Assembly (NCBI RefSeq): GCF_009870125.1
Contig: NC_046683.1
Span: 18,795,001 to 18,859,000, forward strand
Direction: 5' to 3'
DNA: 64,000 nucleotides
Source of the DNA: Drosophila pseudoobscura
Taxonomy: Eukaryota; Arthropoda; Insecta; Diptera; Drosophilidae
The position numbers and the translations under genes are program-made. How positions within the stretch are numbered: the stretch's first letter is position 1; each line of letters starts with the position of its first letter. The notes below the pieces were generated by a model that saw only the letters and a program-made list of their open reading frames with translations, did no database searches and was not told where the DNA came from. Positions 54,678 through 64,000 of this stretch are shown here, piece after piece.

Positions 54678-56544
54678 TTGTAGTGGAAAACGGTTAGTAG
54701 GACTGATGTTTTCCTCAGAAGTCGACCAGCACGCTATCATTCCGGCTACTGTCTCGTCGGCAAAATGGTGGTGTTCTTTTTGTTTGTCTATTCTGAGACC
54801 TACGATATTTGTTTTTATATTAAAAGAGCGTGCAAGAAACTTAACGACATGTACAAGTACAATTCCAGAACCGGAGAGAAACAAAACTTTTGGCCGTTAG
54901 ACTTCACTTGCACACGGACGCGACACGAACGGATCAAAAGTCGTCCTCAGCTGTAATGAAGGACCACGCCCACCCTTCCTTGGTCATATTCTGCAATCTT
55001 CCTCTATTCTTTAGGGCTCGCTACTACAGGGGCTGGGTATCGGAAATCAAGATCAACGTTTAAGGAGACATTATAAGTAAGTTTATTCATTAACAACTAA
55101 AATTTAAATACATTACTAGCACTTAGTTTACCCTCTCCAAATATTTTCAATTTCCCTTAACTTAACTCCCTTGCGCCTATACTTGGTTTTTATTTTTATT
55201 CTTCGAAACTCAAAGATTGGCCTTGCTGCGTCAGCAGCTGATCCTCTCTCTCAAACTTAAACGCTCGATTGACGGCTCGACAGACTTACAAAGTAACCGC
55301 ATTTCTTTTTCGTTTCTCCCCAATAGAACAAGTGTGATTTAGCCAATTGTCATCATTGGCAGAACCGATTATTAAAGTGACTTCGCTTTACTCACTGTTT
55401 CTTTTGTTGTGTTGCGGTCCATCGGCGAAAGCGCTTTCTCGATGCCAGCTGATAAATCTTCTTCAAGAGTTTTTCATTTATTAATTTTTTTGTTTTTTGT
55501 TTGTACCTGTGTGTGTAAACTGGCACTTTCACTCACACTCGCCCTAGAAGAGCACAACGAAATCCCCCTTACCCCTTTGCAGTGGAATTCATAGGTATGG
55601 TTTTTTTTCTTTAGCTTATTATAAATTCATTATTTTACTCATTTGCTCTACTTCCTCTTCCTATTCTTTTCTCCTTTCCCGTCCACTCGCACTCTCTCTC
55701 CTTCTGCGTTCGACCGAAAATTTGAGCCGATCCCGCTAACTCGCTCTGGCTTTTCGGTTTCGGTTCAACCACTGGAGTTCTATGACACTGCGGCACTGAG
55801 ACGAAGGGCTCTTCCGTTTACAAAAAAAAGTTTGATCGAAAATTGGTTTTCGTTTTCTTTTGATCTGCTCGCGATACGCGACGTGCTGCTTCCCAACGGC
55901 AACTGTCTCTTTCCTCAGCTAGTTAGGCCAGCCTTAGCCGAATTATTATCGCCTCTGCTGTGCTCTAGGTTCCCCTTGTTTAGGGTTCCCCTCTGCTGTG
56001 CCTTTCCCTTGCCAGGTGGATTTATGTTGAAGCGGTGCTCTTTGCCATGAGATTTAACTAAGGCTGGGGCGCCAAACCTAAGGGGTAGCAAAAGTTCCGA
56101 CCGCGGATCTGCCCCAATTTAGCAGTGGAATTTCTTTGCTGACTGCTTTTCTTTCTCTTTTTAGCAAGCTCGCGCACTTTTCCGAATCTAAGCAAAAAAA
56201 AAAATTTCCTTCACTCTTCACACTTCACTTCAAACCGCTAGGTTGATCAACCTACCTACTTGCTGAGCTTCACTAGAAGCTACCAGTTGGCTCAGTGTCC
56301 AAGACGAAAAAGAGCGAATGCTATTCTGCCTCGACACTCGGACCCTACTTTCTCTGTTCGACCCTTCAACTGTCAACTTCCATTACTCTTTCCTCAGATA
56401 CGATCCTTGACCTATAGGTGGCGCGTTTATTTTTCTTTTTCTTCCACCCCCAGTGCTGTTAGGACGCACAGATGTACCTGAATATTGGTCTGCCGAGAAG
56501 CTATCCTATTCCCCGAGCGAATTTCCGCAAAGCTACAGGGCACT
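54678..56544. other. Pyrimidine-rich unrecognised region, copy 3
   Basis: As 38823-40701. No gene supported. Confidence 0.35.
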
Positions 56545-56675
56545 TTACATTATCTATGATTCTGCGTTGTTAGTTTTCTCGAATCTGCAATATTGTGGAT
56601 GCAACAGATTTTCGTCCTTTGTGGGGGCGGAAGGGGGTGGGGCGAAATTCTGAGATATACGTTTTATATGTAACG
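56545..56675 (+). mobile_element. DINE-1-like fragment, copy 3
   Basis: As 11871-12000. Confidence 0.7.
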
Positions 56676-56779
56676 GTTGCGGTTGGGCAATACCGATTCA
56701 AAATAGGTTATCGCTATGGTGCTCGGATATCGCATGCAATAACCTGCGGCCAATTATCGCTGCAGGGCACAGTATAGTT

Positions 56780-57600
56780 GGGGTGGGTGCAAGCAAGCTC
56801 GAGGTAGGGAACAGCTGAGCTGAGCTGCCGTAAGTGCTGTGCAGCGCATCGCAACGGAGCTTTCGAAGCCGAGCTTTAAGATCGGTAAGCTCGTATTTAA
56901 GCAGTGCAAAAGCACCAGAACGTTCTCTTTCGAAAATTTGAATCTGTGCAGCCGGTGGCTATCTCCGCTTCGGTAAAAAAATATATAACTAAATCGACCA
57001 CGTGTAATCCCAAAAGAAAAGAAAAGTAAGAAAATAAAACCCAAATAAGTGCCAGAAAGACAAACCGAAAAGAAATAAAACGGAACGGGGAAAGTCCCAC
57101 ACGGTGGGCGCGCCGCAAAAATCGGGCGAAAATTAATAACCGTGCGCCGAGAAAACTGGCAAGAAACTACCCTGGCGAAAAGTGCATATTTGCCTCGCCT
57201 CGCCAGCAAGTGTTGTTCTTGGTGCAAACCCGTGCGTCCCACAGCTCGGCCAGGAGAACCCTACACTCGTGTCTCCGTGGAAAAGTCCGAAAAAAACCGG
57301 TATGTAAAAGTGCCCTGTAGGGAAAATGTAGATTTTTTTTCTAAGCCCTCGTGGTTTTGGTTCTGTTTCGCCCATAGGGCCCTGGCACCGAGCGGTAGCC
57401 ACCCGGCTCTACCAAAGTTCTGCCCCCACCCACACCAATTTCCCACCCTTGACGGGAGTACTCTTCGGAGTCGACCTTGGTGTGGGGCCTCTTTAACTCT
57501 GAGGCACAGTCCTACCTCGCTAGGCGTGAATGTGCCAGTTCCCAAAACGGAATTAATTTTTGCGGGTTGGAGACCGAAAGATTTAATAATAAAATAACAG
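56780..57600 (+). other. 5'-UTR/first-exon-like block, copy 3
   Basis: As 12110-12925, with a handful of substitutions. Confidence 0.35.
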
Positions 57601-57934
57601 ACTACAAAAAAAAAACCTTTTTCATTTTTCAATTTTCTCCTTTGCGCCTGTCTTCGTTCAAATCTAAAACGCATGCGCAGCGGCCAGCCGCTGCTGATAA
57701 GAGAGCGCAACGCTTGCGTTCCACACGCTCGAAGCTTTTCGGTCTCTTCGGTGCCAATTCTGCTAAGCTTGCATTGCTCGCATTCCCTGCATTCTTTTAA
57801 TGCATGGAAACATAGAAAAAAAAATCTCCTCAACCCAAAAAAAAAAAAATTAAATAAATTTATAATGTTAAATTAAATTTCGTTTTGGCTCACCATTGCT
57901 GATCGCTGGTATGACCCCTGCTGCTTGTGAATTT
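57601..57934. other. Spacer before DINE-1 insertion, copy 3
   Basis: Contains GCGCAGCGGCCAGCCGCTGC and AT-rich sequence shared with copy 2 (41925-42200). In copy 1 about 270 bp of it is missing. No gene seen. Confidence 0.5.
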
Positions 57935-59056
57935 TTATACCCGATACTCAAAATGAGTATTGGGGTATATTAGATTTGTGGTAAAAGTGGATGTGTGTAA
58001 CGTCCAGAAGGAATCGTTTCCGACCCATAAAGTATATATATTCTTGATCAGCATCAATAGCCGAGTCGATTGAGCCATGTCTGTCTGTCCGTCTGTCCGT
58101 CCGTCCGTCTGTCCGTCTGTCCGTCTGTCCGTCCCCTTCAGCGCCTAATGCTCAAAGACTATAAGAGCTAGAGCAACGATGTTTTGGATCCAGACTTCTG
58201 TGATATGTCACTGCTCCAAAAATATTTCAAAACTTTGCCCCGCCCACTTCCGCCCCCACAAAAGGCGAAAATCTGTGGCATCCACAATTTCAACGATACG
58301 AGAAAACTAAAAACGCAGAATCGTAGAAGATGCCTATATCTTCTAGAGTGTAAAATCTGAACCAGATCGTATAATTATTACAGCCAGAATCACGAAAACA
58401 ATTTCACTCTTTCTCGCTCTGTCTCACTCTAACACACAGGTTTCATGGTCGGTTTTGCCAATTGCAAAATATGAGTTCAAGGATCTCAGAACCTATAAAA
58501 GCCAGAGCAACCAAATTTGGTATCCACACTCCTGTGATATCGGACCTTGACCGTTTCCTGTCCAAATTTCGCCACACCCCCTTCCGCCCCCGCAAAGGAC
58601 GAAAATCTGAGGCAATCACAAATCTCAGAGACTATTAAGGCTAGAGTAACCAAATTTGGTACACACACTCCTTTAAGATGTCACTATAAAACGTATATCT
58701 CAGAATTTCGCCCCACCCCCTTCCGCCCCCACAAAGAACGAAAATCTGTTGCATCCACAATATTGCAGATTTGAGAAAACTAAAAACGCAGAGTCATAGA
58801 TAATGACCATATCCATCAGATTGCTGAATCTGGATCAGATCAGATCATTTTTATAGCCAAAAGGAATAAATCAATTTGCAGTGGCTACGCAGCGCCCGAC
58901 GTCACGCTCAGACTGATTTTCTGTCTCTCTCGCACGCACTCTTTGTCGTGTCGTTAAATATGAGCGGCGTCTGCCGGAGGAGAGCCATACTGACTTAGTA
59001 TCGGGTATAACCGTAGAGTTGCGGTGTCCGCAGCAACTCACAACGTTCCACCTCGT
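57935..59056 (+). mobile_element. Nearly full-length DINE-1/INE-1-like element in copy 3
   Basis: Starts TTATACCCGATACTCAAAAT, continues ATATTCTTGATCAGCATCAA and a long CTGTCCGTCTGTCCGTC core (58078-58132), and ends GTATCGGGTATAA followed by the hairpin GAGTTGCGGTGTCCGCAGCAACTC and CCACCTCG. The insertion lies in the T-rich tract that is uninterrupted in copies 1 and 2, so both edges can be read by comparison. Non-coding. Confidence 0.85.
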
Positions 59057-59389
59057 TTTTTTTATTTTTATTTTTTTTCCTTTATACATACATAATATCT
59101 TATATTATATTCCTATCTTATCTAATTATACTCCACCATTTATATATACCTATATCTATAAAATTTTTTTTTTAGGGATTAAGCCTCCTATTTTTTTTCA
59201 TTCCATTCATTTTTTTTCTTGAGTTGCCTGCTGATTGTAGTGCAAGACTTGTGTTATGTTAAGAAGTGAAACTTGGTTTGCTAGTTTTTGATTGAAGCAA
59301 CATGTCTATGATGAAGTACAACGAAATATATTGAATTGTATTAGCAATGAACATGGAGTAGACTTATAATTTCCTAGGGACAGGGTGAC

Positions 59390-59635
59390 CTAATGGGGTA
59401 GGGTAAGAATTATAGGGATTTCCAGAACCTTCGTACCACTGGAAATCATGGAAGGGTGGGTATAGAATCGTGTGGGTCGACTTCCATCGCAAGACCTCAC
59501 GCCCGCGAGAGTTTGGAACACGCCGACGAAAGCCCCTGGTACTTTCGGGTACGCCCTATGATTGTGCCATGTAATGTCCGTTATGCTCGGAAAAGGCATA
59601 GTGTTGTTTTCGGAGTTCGCTCCCTGTAGAGTCAC
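59390..59635 (-). CDS. Conserved 81-codon open frame, copy 3
   Basis: As 13472-13717, with L to F in TMPLPSI. Hypothetical. Confidence 0.3.
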   Translation of the reverse strand: MTLQGANSENNTMPFPSITDITWHNHRAYPKVPGAFVGVFQTLAGVRSCDGSRPTRFYTHPSMISSGTKVLEIPIILTLPH

Positions 59636-59765
59636 GGGATTCTAACATTTTAAAGTTTATGTAGTAGGAGTCGAGACGCGGTCAAACGAACCCCCCCACA
59701 CTGCCATTTTCACCACAAATCTAATATACTTACCCCAATACTCATTTTGAGTATCGGGTATAATT

Positions 59766-61361
59766 AGCATCACCATCAGATCTCTGAAAACGAAAGAAGC
59801 ATACAAACACACATTTTTGTCGAATCATATTGTGTGTGTATCTGTGTTTGGCTCATGATGACGCGTCAGTACCCGAACGCCAGAGCCGAAGTCTCTGGGG
59901 TGCTCAAGCTGGTAACCCTTCGTTTGACGCTTCGTTAGTGGTTATGTGTACATATAATATGGCGAATACCCGACGCTCCGCTGACGACCGCTGCCGCAGA
60001 GCAGCCATTTTCTTTACTTGTGCGTTCTGTTTATGTATGTAGAAATAGCCTATGTATCCGTTATGCCTGCGTTGACGTCAGTAAATAAGACGATTGCGCA
60101 TTTTGAGTATCGGATATAAAAAGAGCCAGAGGTACAAAATTTCATAAAATTTCCGATAGAGTCGACGATGGAGTTGGAGCATTTCAACTCTATTATAACT
60201 CCAGAGCTTACCGATTTTTATGTGAGTGGTAGTCTATCCTTCTATGACAGCTAGTTGTTTTTTTTTCATTATTTTATTTTATTAGATCAACAAAATAAGG
60301 AGCTTATTGGGGACGAGCTCATCGATGGCATCCAGTTTAAAACATGTGCTGGATGATAAGCTAATTTTCGATTACAACGTGGACGGTACGTCGGGGAAGA
60401 GTTCTTTGAAAAATTTTAAATCATTTTAAATGTCCTGGAATGTAGGTTTAAAAAACTTTACAAATACATAATAATTAATTAATTAACATATCCATATTAT
60501 TTCAGCGGCGGTGAACATGAAAATACACAACGAGCCAGCAGATAAAGTAATAAGGAAGGCTATTCATAATATTAAGAATAGCTATTTTCAAAAGGGCGCA
60601 AGGGATACAAAATACAAAGTATCCGTAGACAATAATGAATAATAATTTTTAATAAATAAAAATAGTTGGAAAAATAAACAATTGAATGTATTACTTTTTA
60701 TATCTAAAGACACTAAGTTGTTATTGTGGGCTCAATCGAAAACCCGAAACACATAACATAAGCGAAGAGACAAAAAGTGTTCTGCTCAGTGAAAGACCAT
60801 TTCTGAGTGGTCTTTTTCGGTTTTGTCAGTGACGAGACATCAATGGGAAAAAGTGTTGACCGTTTGCGAGCTATGCTTTTAAGGGATGCAAATTGACAGA
60901 ACATGCACCAAACAACTACTGTTATGTAGAAGGTTGTATACCTATATTTACTGTATAAATTTGAGAAGATTTTGACAGAACAGTGGTAGGACGACGGCTG
61001 AATAATTTGAGGAACTTTTATGATGAGCCCATTCCTTCATCCAGCTTAGGAATTTATTTACTGGAGACATAACCCTCTCAGACAGAAGAAATATTTGCGT
61101 TAAGTCAAATTGAATATAAGGCTATAGTGATGCCATATTTAGGCGAGCTAATAGTGATGCCATTGCTACATCACGTACAAAATTAAGTTGCTTTGTTTTA
61201 CTTTTTTAAAAATGATCTTTAAAAATCTCTATTAAAATTTCAAAAGGAGGTTTTTAGTCCGTAGGCACGCTAAGCACTCGTGCTATGCATGAATCGGGCA
61301 TGCCCTTCACAACGGTGTGAAAAAAAACAAAAAAACAAAAAAATAGAGTTTTAAAGATTCC
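59766..61361 (+). mobile_element. PIF/Harbinger-type transposon, copy 4 (5' part)
   Basis: Left terminal repeat and DUF4806 gene 1 are present. The rest is displaced by the LINE beyond the window. Confidence 0.7.
60168..60642 (+). pseudogene. DUF4806-like gene 1, copy 4
   Basis: Exons 60168-60221, 60286 to about 60445 and 60506-60642, with the shared TAA at 60427-60429. Confidence 0.55.
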
Positions 61362-64000
61362 TTTTTTTTTTTTTTTTTTTTGTTATTAAGCGTTGAATCC
61401 GTACATTGCATATATCGTATCTTAACAACACAGGTAAATAGTATTAAGGAGACCAAACCTATTGCTTTATGCAAGAGGACTTATAGAGATATAATATAGT
61501 ATAGTATATAGTAATAATAAAAAAAAAGTAATATTATAATATTGGGAGGGAAACTTAGAGTTGGCCAATAGTTTTGGCAAAACCCAATCTCTTCAACCGC
61601 CTCAAAGGCCTGGCAGGTAGTAATCGTCTGGCGAGCATACTATGGTGTCTAATTAGCCTGTCACTGTATCTGCTGGAATGCCTTCCAATCTGCTCCTCTA
61701 CTGTATGCAGATTCAAGTCCCGATGTAGGGTGGAGCCGCGCACGTACCAAGGGCAGTTCGTTATTTGCCTCATGGCGCGATTCTGCAAGACCTGTATCCG
61801 TTTATAGTTCGATTTGGCAGCTATACCCCAAATCTGCACACCGTATAGCCAGATCGGGGCTACACAGTGTACATAAACTGCTCTTTTGGCTCTCAGTGAC
61901 ATGGTGCTTCTTCTGTTAATCAGCCACCGCAATTGCTGCATTCTTTGCCCACATTTACGAGCCGTAGCTTTCAAGTGTGGACCAAAAGTAAGACGCTTAT
62001 CAAGGGTGATACCGAAATACTTTGCTTGCTTTGGTTGGTCCAAAGTTACGCCTTCAAGCTTTATGGGTGGGGTGTGGTCTATGAGCGCTTTCAGGGTGAA
62101 GCATGGATTGGTGGTCTTCAGTGGGTTGACTTTTAAATTCCATCTTTTGCACCAAGCTGCCAGAGAGTAGAGGTACTCTTGGAGACCATCTGCTGCCTCA
62201 AGGCGGCACTTGGAGCTGTAGAGCAGTGCTATATCGTCCGCATAGGTAGCAAGCAGAGCCTTACGGGGGGCCTCCATATGTTGCTCGCTTGGGGAGGGTA
62301 GATCTGCAGTATAGATAGAGTAAAGCAGCGGGCCAAGGACGCTGCCCTGTGGAACTCCAGCTCTCATTTGGCAAGGTATTGAATGTGTGTTCCTGAACCT
62401 GACCATAAACTGACGTCCTTCCAAGTATGATCGTAGGACACCGTAGTATGGTGCTGGGAACAGTTTTTTAATTTTGCTCAGTAGGCCGATATGCCAAACT
62501 CTATCGAAGGCTTGCTGCATATCAATAAAGACTGCATTGCAGTATTCTAGATCATCATAGGCCTGTAGGATGTGTCCTGCCAATCTGTGGACTTGCTCCA
62601 CTGTGCCGTGTCCCTCCCGAAAGCCAAACTGATGATCCGGCAAGATACCGCGTTCCTTGATGATCCCACCAAGCCGATTGGCAAGAAGCCTTTCCCAGAC
62701 CTTCGATAGGGAAGACAAGAGACTTATTGGCCGATACGACTCAGGGTCGTCCTCCGGTTTTCCAGGCTTATGGATCATCAGGATTGTTGCTATCTTCCAC
62801 TGCTTAGGGAAAAACTGCATCCTTAACATGGCGTTAAAGATGAGCACTATGTAGAGTATCGCCCGAGTAGGCAATGCTTTCAGTGTGGAATTGCACACTC
62901 TGTCAATGCCAGGAGCCTTCTTCCTCGGTAGGGACTTGATGACTTCAACAATCTCCTCAGCCCTGGCTGGTTTAATGGGTAAGGCCATTTGTAGAGGTGT
63001 TTGCAGACTATCTTTTGTCTCTTTGTACTGCGCCTCCGTGGCGAATTGGTAATGGGTGAACCTGTCCCCTAAATGATGTGCAAACGAATTGGCCTGCTCT
63101 TCTTCGTTTCTAGCAAGTTCACCGTTGGGACACCGGATGGGAATCTGTCTGAACGGTTGTCTCTTAAGAGACTTAGTGGTCTTCCAAAGCGAATATCCAG
63201 CATCCACGGTGTAATCCATGGAAGCAAGCTTTTGTTCAAAGAAGTTGCTTCGAAGTTCTCTCAGGGTGTTTCGAAGTTGCTTGGCAGTCCGGTTCCATAG
63301 AATTCGGTCCCATGGGTCTTGAGATCGGATTGCGCGTCTTCGAAGTCTCCTTTTTTGTAACAAAAGCTCTCTGGCCTCTCTTGTAAGGACTATTCCATAG
63401 GCGGCGCTTGTCGGAGGATGCGAGGGCGTTGAGGCAGCTGCAGCCATGTGTATACTCTCTGTGATGTTATCTACAGCCATCTCGATATCTTCCTCAGAGT
63501 TTAGCGAGACGTTCAGTTGAATAGACCTCTCCAAATGTTGCCTAAATGCGAGCAGGTCAGTGTGCTTGGTGACTAGATGAGGGCTTGGATTTTCTATAAT
63601 GCCATCTGTTTTAATGCTGATGACTAAGGCCAGATGGTCGGAGTCCAGATCCCAGCTCTGACTTATTGTTGCTCGAGAATCCGGAATACCATGGTGTACT
63701 GCGAAGTCTATGCAGGACGGCGTGTGATTGAGTACATATGGGTACCGGGCTGGTGATCCAGTTGCAAGGATCCTAGCGCCAGTAGCAGAGATGGCTTCCG
63801 CTAGCTCTCGCCCCCTAGGGGAATTGTAAGTGTCTCCCCACAGCCAGTGTCGGGCATTCCAGTCACCACCAACCAAATACCTTTGCCCGCAAGCACGGAG
63901 TGCATCAATGTAATGTCTTTCCTCAATCCTGACTCTGGGAGGGCAGTAAATGGCGCTGAACTCCACATCGCCCAGTCCTGTGGCTACTTTTACTGCTGAC
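61362..64000 (-). mobile_element. Jockey-clade non-LTR retrotransposon (LINE), 5' end beyond window
   Basis: On the minus strand the element ends in an A20 tail (T20 at 61362-61381) after a 3' UTR of about 170 bp (61382-61554). It interrupts copy 4 at the site that reads GATTCCTTCATAATTTAA in copy 1. The 5' end and target duplication are outside the window. Confidence 0.92.
61555..63999 (-). CDS. LINE ORF2: endonuclease and reverse transcriptase (partial)
   Basis: The minus-strand frame is open to the window edge, so the N-terminus is missing. The visible part starts in the apurinic-type endonuclease: YCPPRV, GGDWNARHWLWGD and SDHLALVI near its end. Reverse transcriptase follows: KKAPGIDRV, YRPISLLSSLSKVWERLL, FREGHGTVEQVHRL, VFIDMQQAFDRVWH, GVPQGSVLGPLLY and the catalytic YADD box (LATYADDIALLYSS). 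The C-terminal region has LQNRAMRQITNCPWYV and LHRDLNL, typical of the jockey clade. No stop or frameshift is visible in over 800 codons, so the element may be recent and active. It copies its own RNA at nicked target DNA. Confidence 0.93.
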   Translation of the reverse strand, partial: SAVKVATGLGDVEFSAIYCPPRVRIEERHYIDALRACGQRYLVGGDWNARHWLWGDTYNSPRGRELAEAISATGARILATGSPARYPYVLNHTPSCIDFAVHHGIPDSRATISQSWDLDSDHLALVISIKTDGIIENPSPHLVTKHTDLLAFRQHLERSIQLNVSLNSEEDIEMAVDNITESIHMAAAASTPSHPPTSAAYGIVLTREARELLLQKRRLRRRAIRSQDPWDRILWNRTAKQLRNTLRELRSNFFEQKLASMDYTVDAGYSLWKTTKSLKRQPFRQIPIRCPNGELARNEEEQANSFAHHLGDRFTHYQFATEAQYKETKDSLQTPLQMALPIKPARAEEIVEVIKSLPRKKAPGIDRVCNSTLKALPTRAILYIVLIFNAMLRMQFFPKQWKIATILMIHKPGKPEDDPESYRPISLLSSLSKVWERLLANRLGGIIKERGILPDHQFGFREGHGTVEQVHRLAGHILQAYDDLEYCNAVFIDMQQAFDRVWHIGLLSKIKKLFPAPYYGVLRSYLEGRQFMVRFRNTHSIPCQMRAGVPQGSVLGPLLYSIYTADLPSPSEQHMEAPRKALLATYADDIALLYSSKCRLEAADGLQEYLYSLAAWCKRWNLKVNPLKTTNPCFTLKALIDHTPPIKLEGVTLDQPKQAKYFGITLDKRLTFGPHLKATARKCGQRMQQLRWLINRRSTMSLRAKRAVYVHCVAPIWLYGVQIWGIAAKSNYKRIQVLQNRAMRQITNCPWYVRGSTLHRDLNLHTVEEQIGRHSSRYSDRLIRHHSMLARRLLPARPLRRLKRLGFAKTIGQL

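Larger units (their letters stand above)
42835..59696 (+). repeat. Tandem unit, copy 3
   Basis: Starts at the position corresponding to about 600 of copy 1, so most of the leading DINE-1 is missing. It has an internal deletion of about 300 bp at 43063 (TTGTGTG|AGGTACAA). It keeps the 2.85-kb block lost from copy 1, carries the Tc1-site deletion seen in copy 1, and has its own DINE-1 insertion. Confidence 0.95.
59697..61361 (+). repeat. Tandem unit, copy 4 (partial)
   Basis: Starts at the position corresponding to about 689 of copy 1 and continues co-linearly until the LINE insertion, in AAAGATTCC|TTC. Confidence 0.93.

Noticed and set aside
1..64000. tRNA, rRNA or snRNA genes
   Set aside because: I saw no tRNA A/B box pairs with cloverleaf, no rRNA segments and no snRNA-like blocks; only the tRNA-complementary primer site at 23599.

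Overview
This window is insect genomic DNA, almost certainly Drosophila. The signs are DINE-1/INE-1-type repeats (TATACCCGATACTC ends, GTCCGTCTGTCC-type microsatellite core), spliceosomal introns, Ty3/gypsy and jockey-type retroelements, and Tc1 and PIF/Harbinger DNA transposons. The DINE-1 subtype looks to me like those of the obscura group, but I cannot prove that from sequence alone. The region has the character of heterochromatin or an amplified Y/neo-Y-like block: no clearly intact host gene is present, and most coding DNA is transposon-derived or broken.

Layout. A unit of about 14-17 kb is repeated head-to-tail four times: copy 1 (1-13832), copy 2 (13833-42834, enlarged by insertions), copy 3 (42835-59696) and the start of copy 4 (59697-61361). 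Each full unit contains, in order: a DINE-1 repeat; a degenerate PIF/Harbinger-type transposon with about 130-bp terminal inverted repeats, two DUF4806-like genes, a spliced Myb/SANT-like gene and the last 56 residues of a Harbinger transposase on the opposite strand; a short basic ORF fragment that shares its core motif with a gypsy ORF3; a palindromic AT-rich array; a fragment of maelstrom (a piRNA-pathway gene) with one shared in-frame stop; secondary Harbinger end fragments; a pair of long inverted repeats enclosing minus-strand host-gene-like fragments and a Tc1 remnant; a GC-rich block; a 5'-UTR-like block; and a conserved 81-codon minus-strand open frame.

Copy-specific events. Copy 2 carries a young 9.6-kb Ty3/gypsy element (22733-32333) with nearly identical LTRs and an ATAT target duplication. 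It also keeps a longer Tc1 element plus a mosaic of older gypsy and DINE-1 pieces that copies 1 and 3 lost through one shared deletion. Copy 1 has lost about 2.85 kb that copies 2 and 3 keep, and the scar looks like templated end-joining. Copy 3 carries an extra 1.1-kb DINE-1. Copy 4 is interrupted by a jockey-clade LINE (61362 to the window edge, minus strand) that still encodes endonuclease and reverse transcriptase.

Nothing here forms an operon or a conventional pathway. The interest lies in repeated amplification of a piRNA-factor fragment together with transposon genes, in the expression signals of the gypsy element (GGGAAAC slippery site, in-frame TAG inside ORF3), and in the junctions that record how the array evolved.
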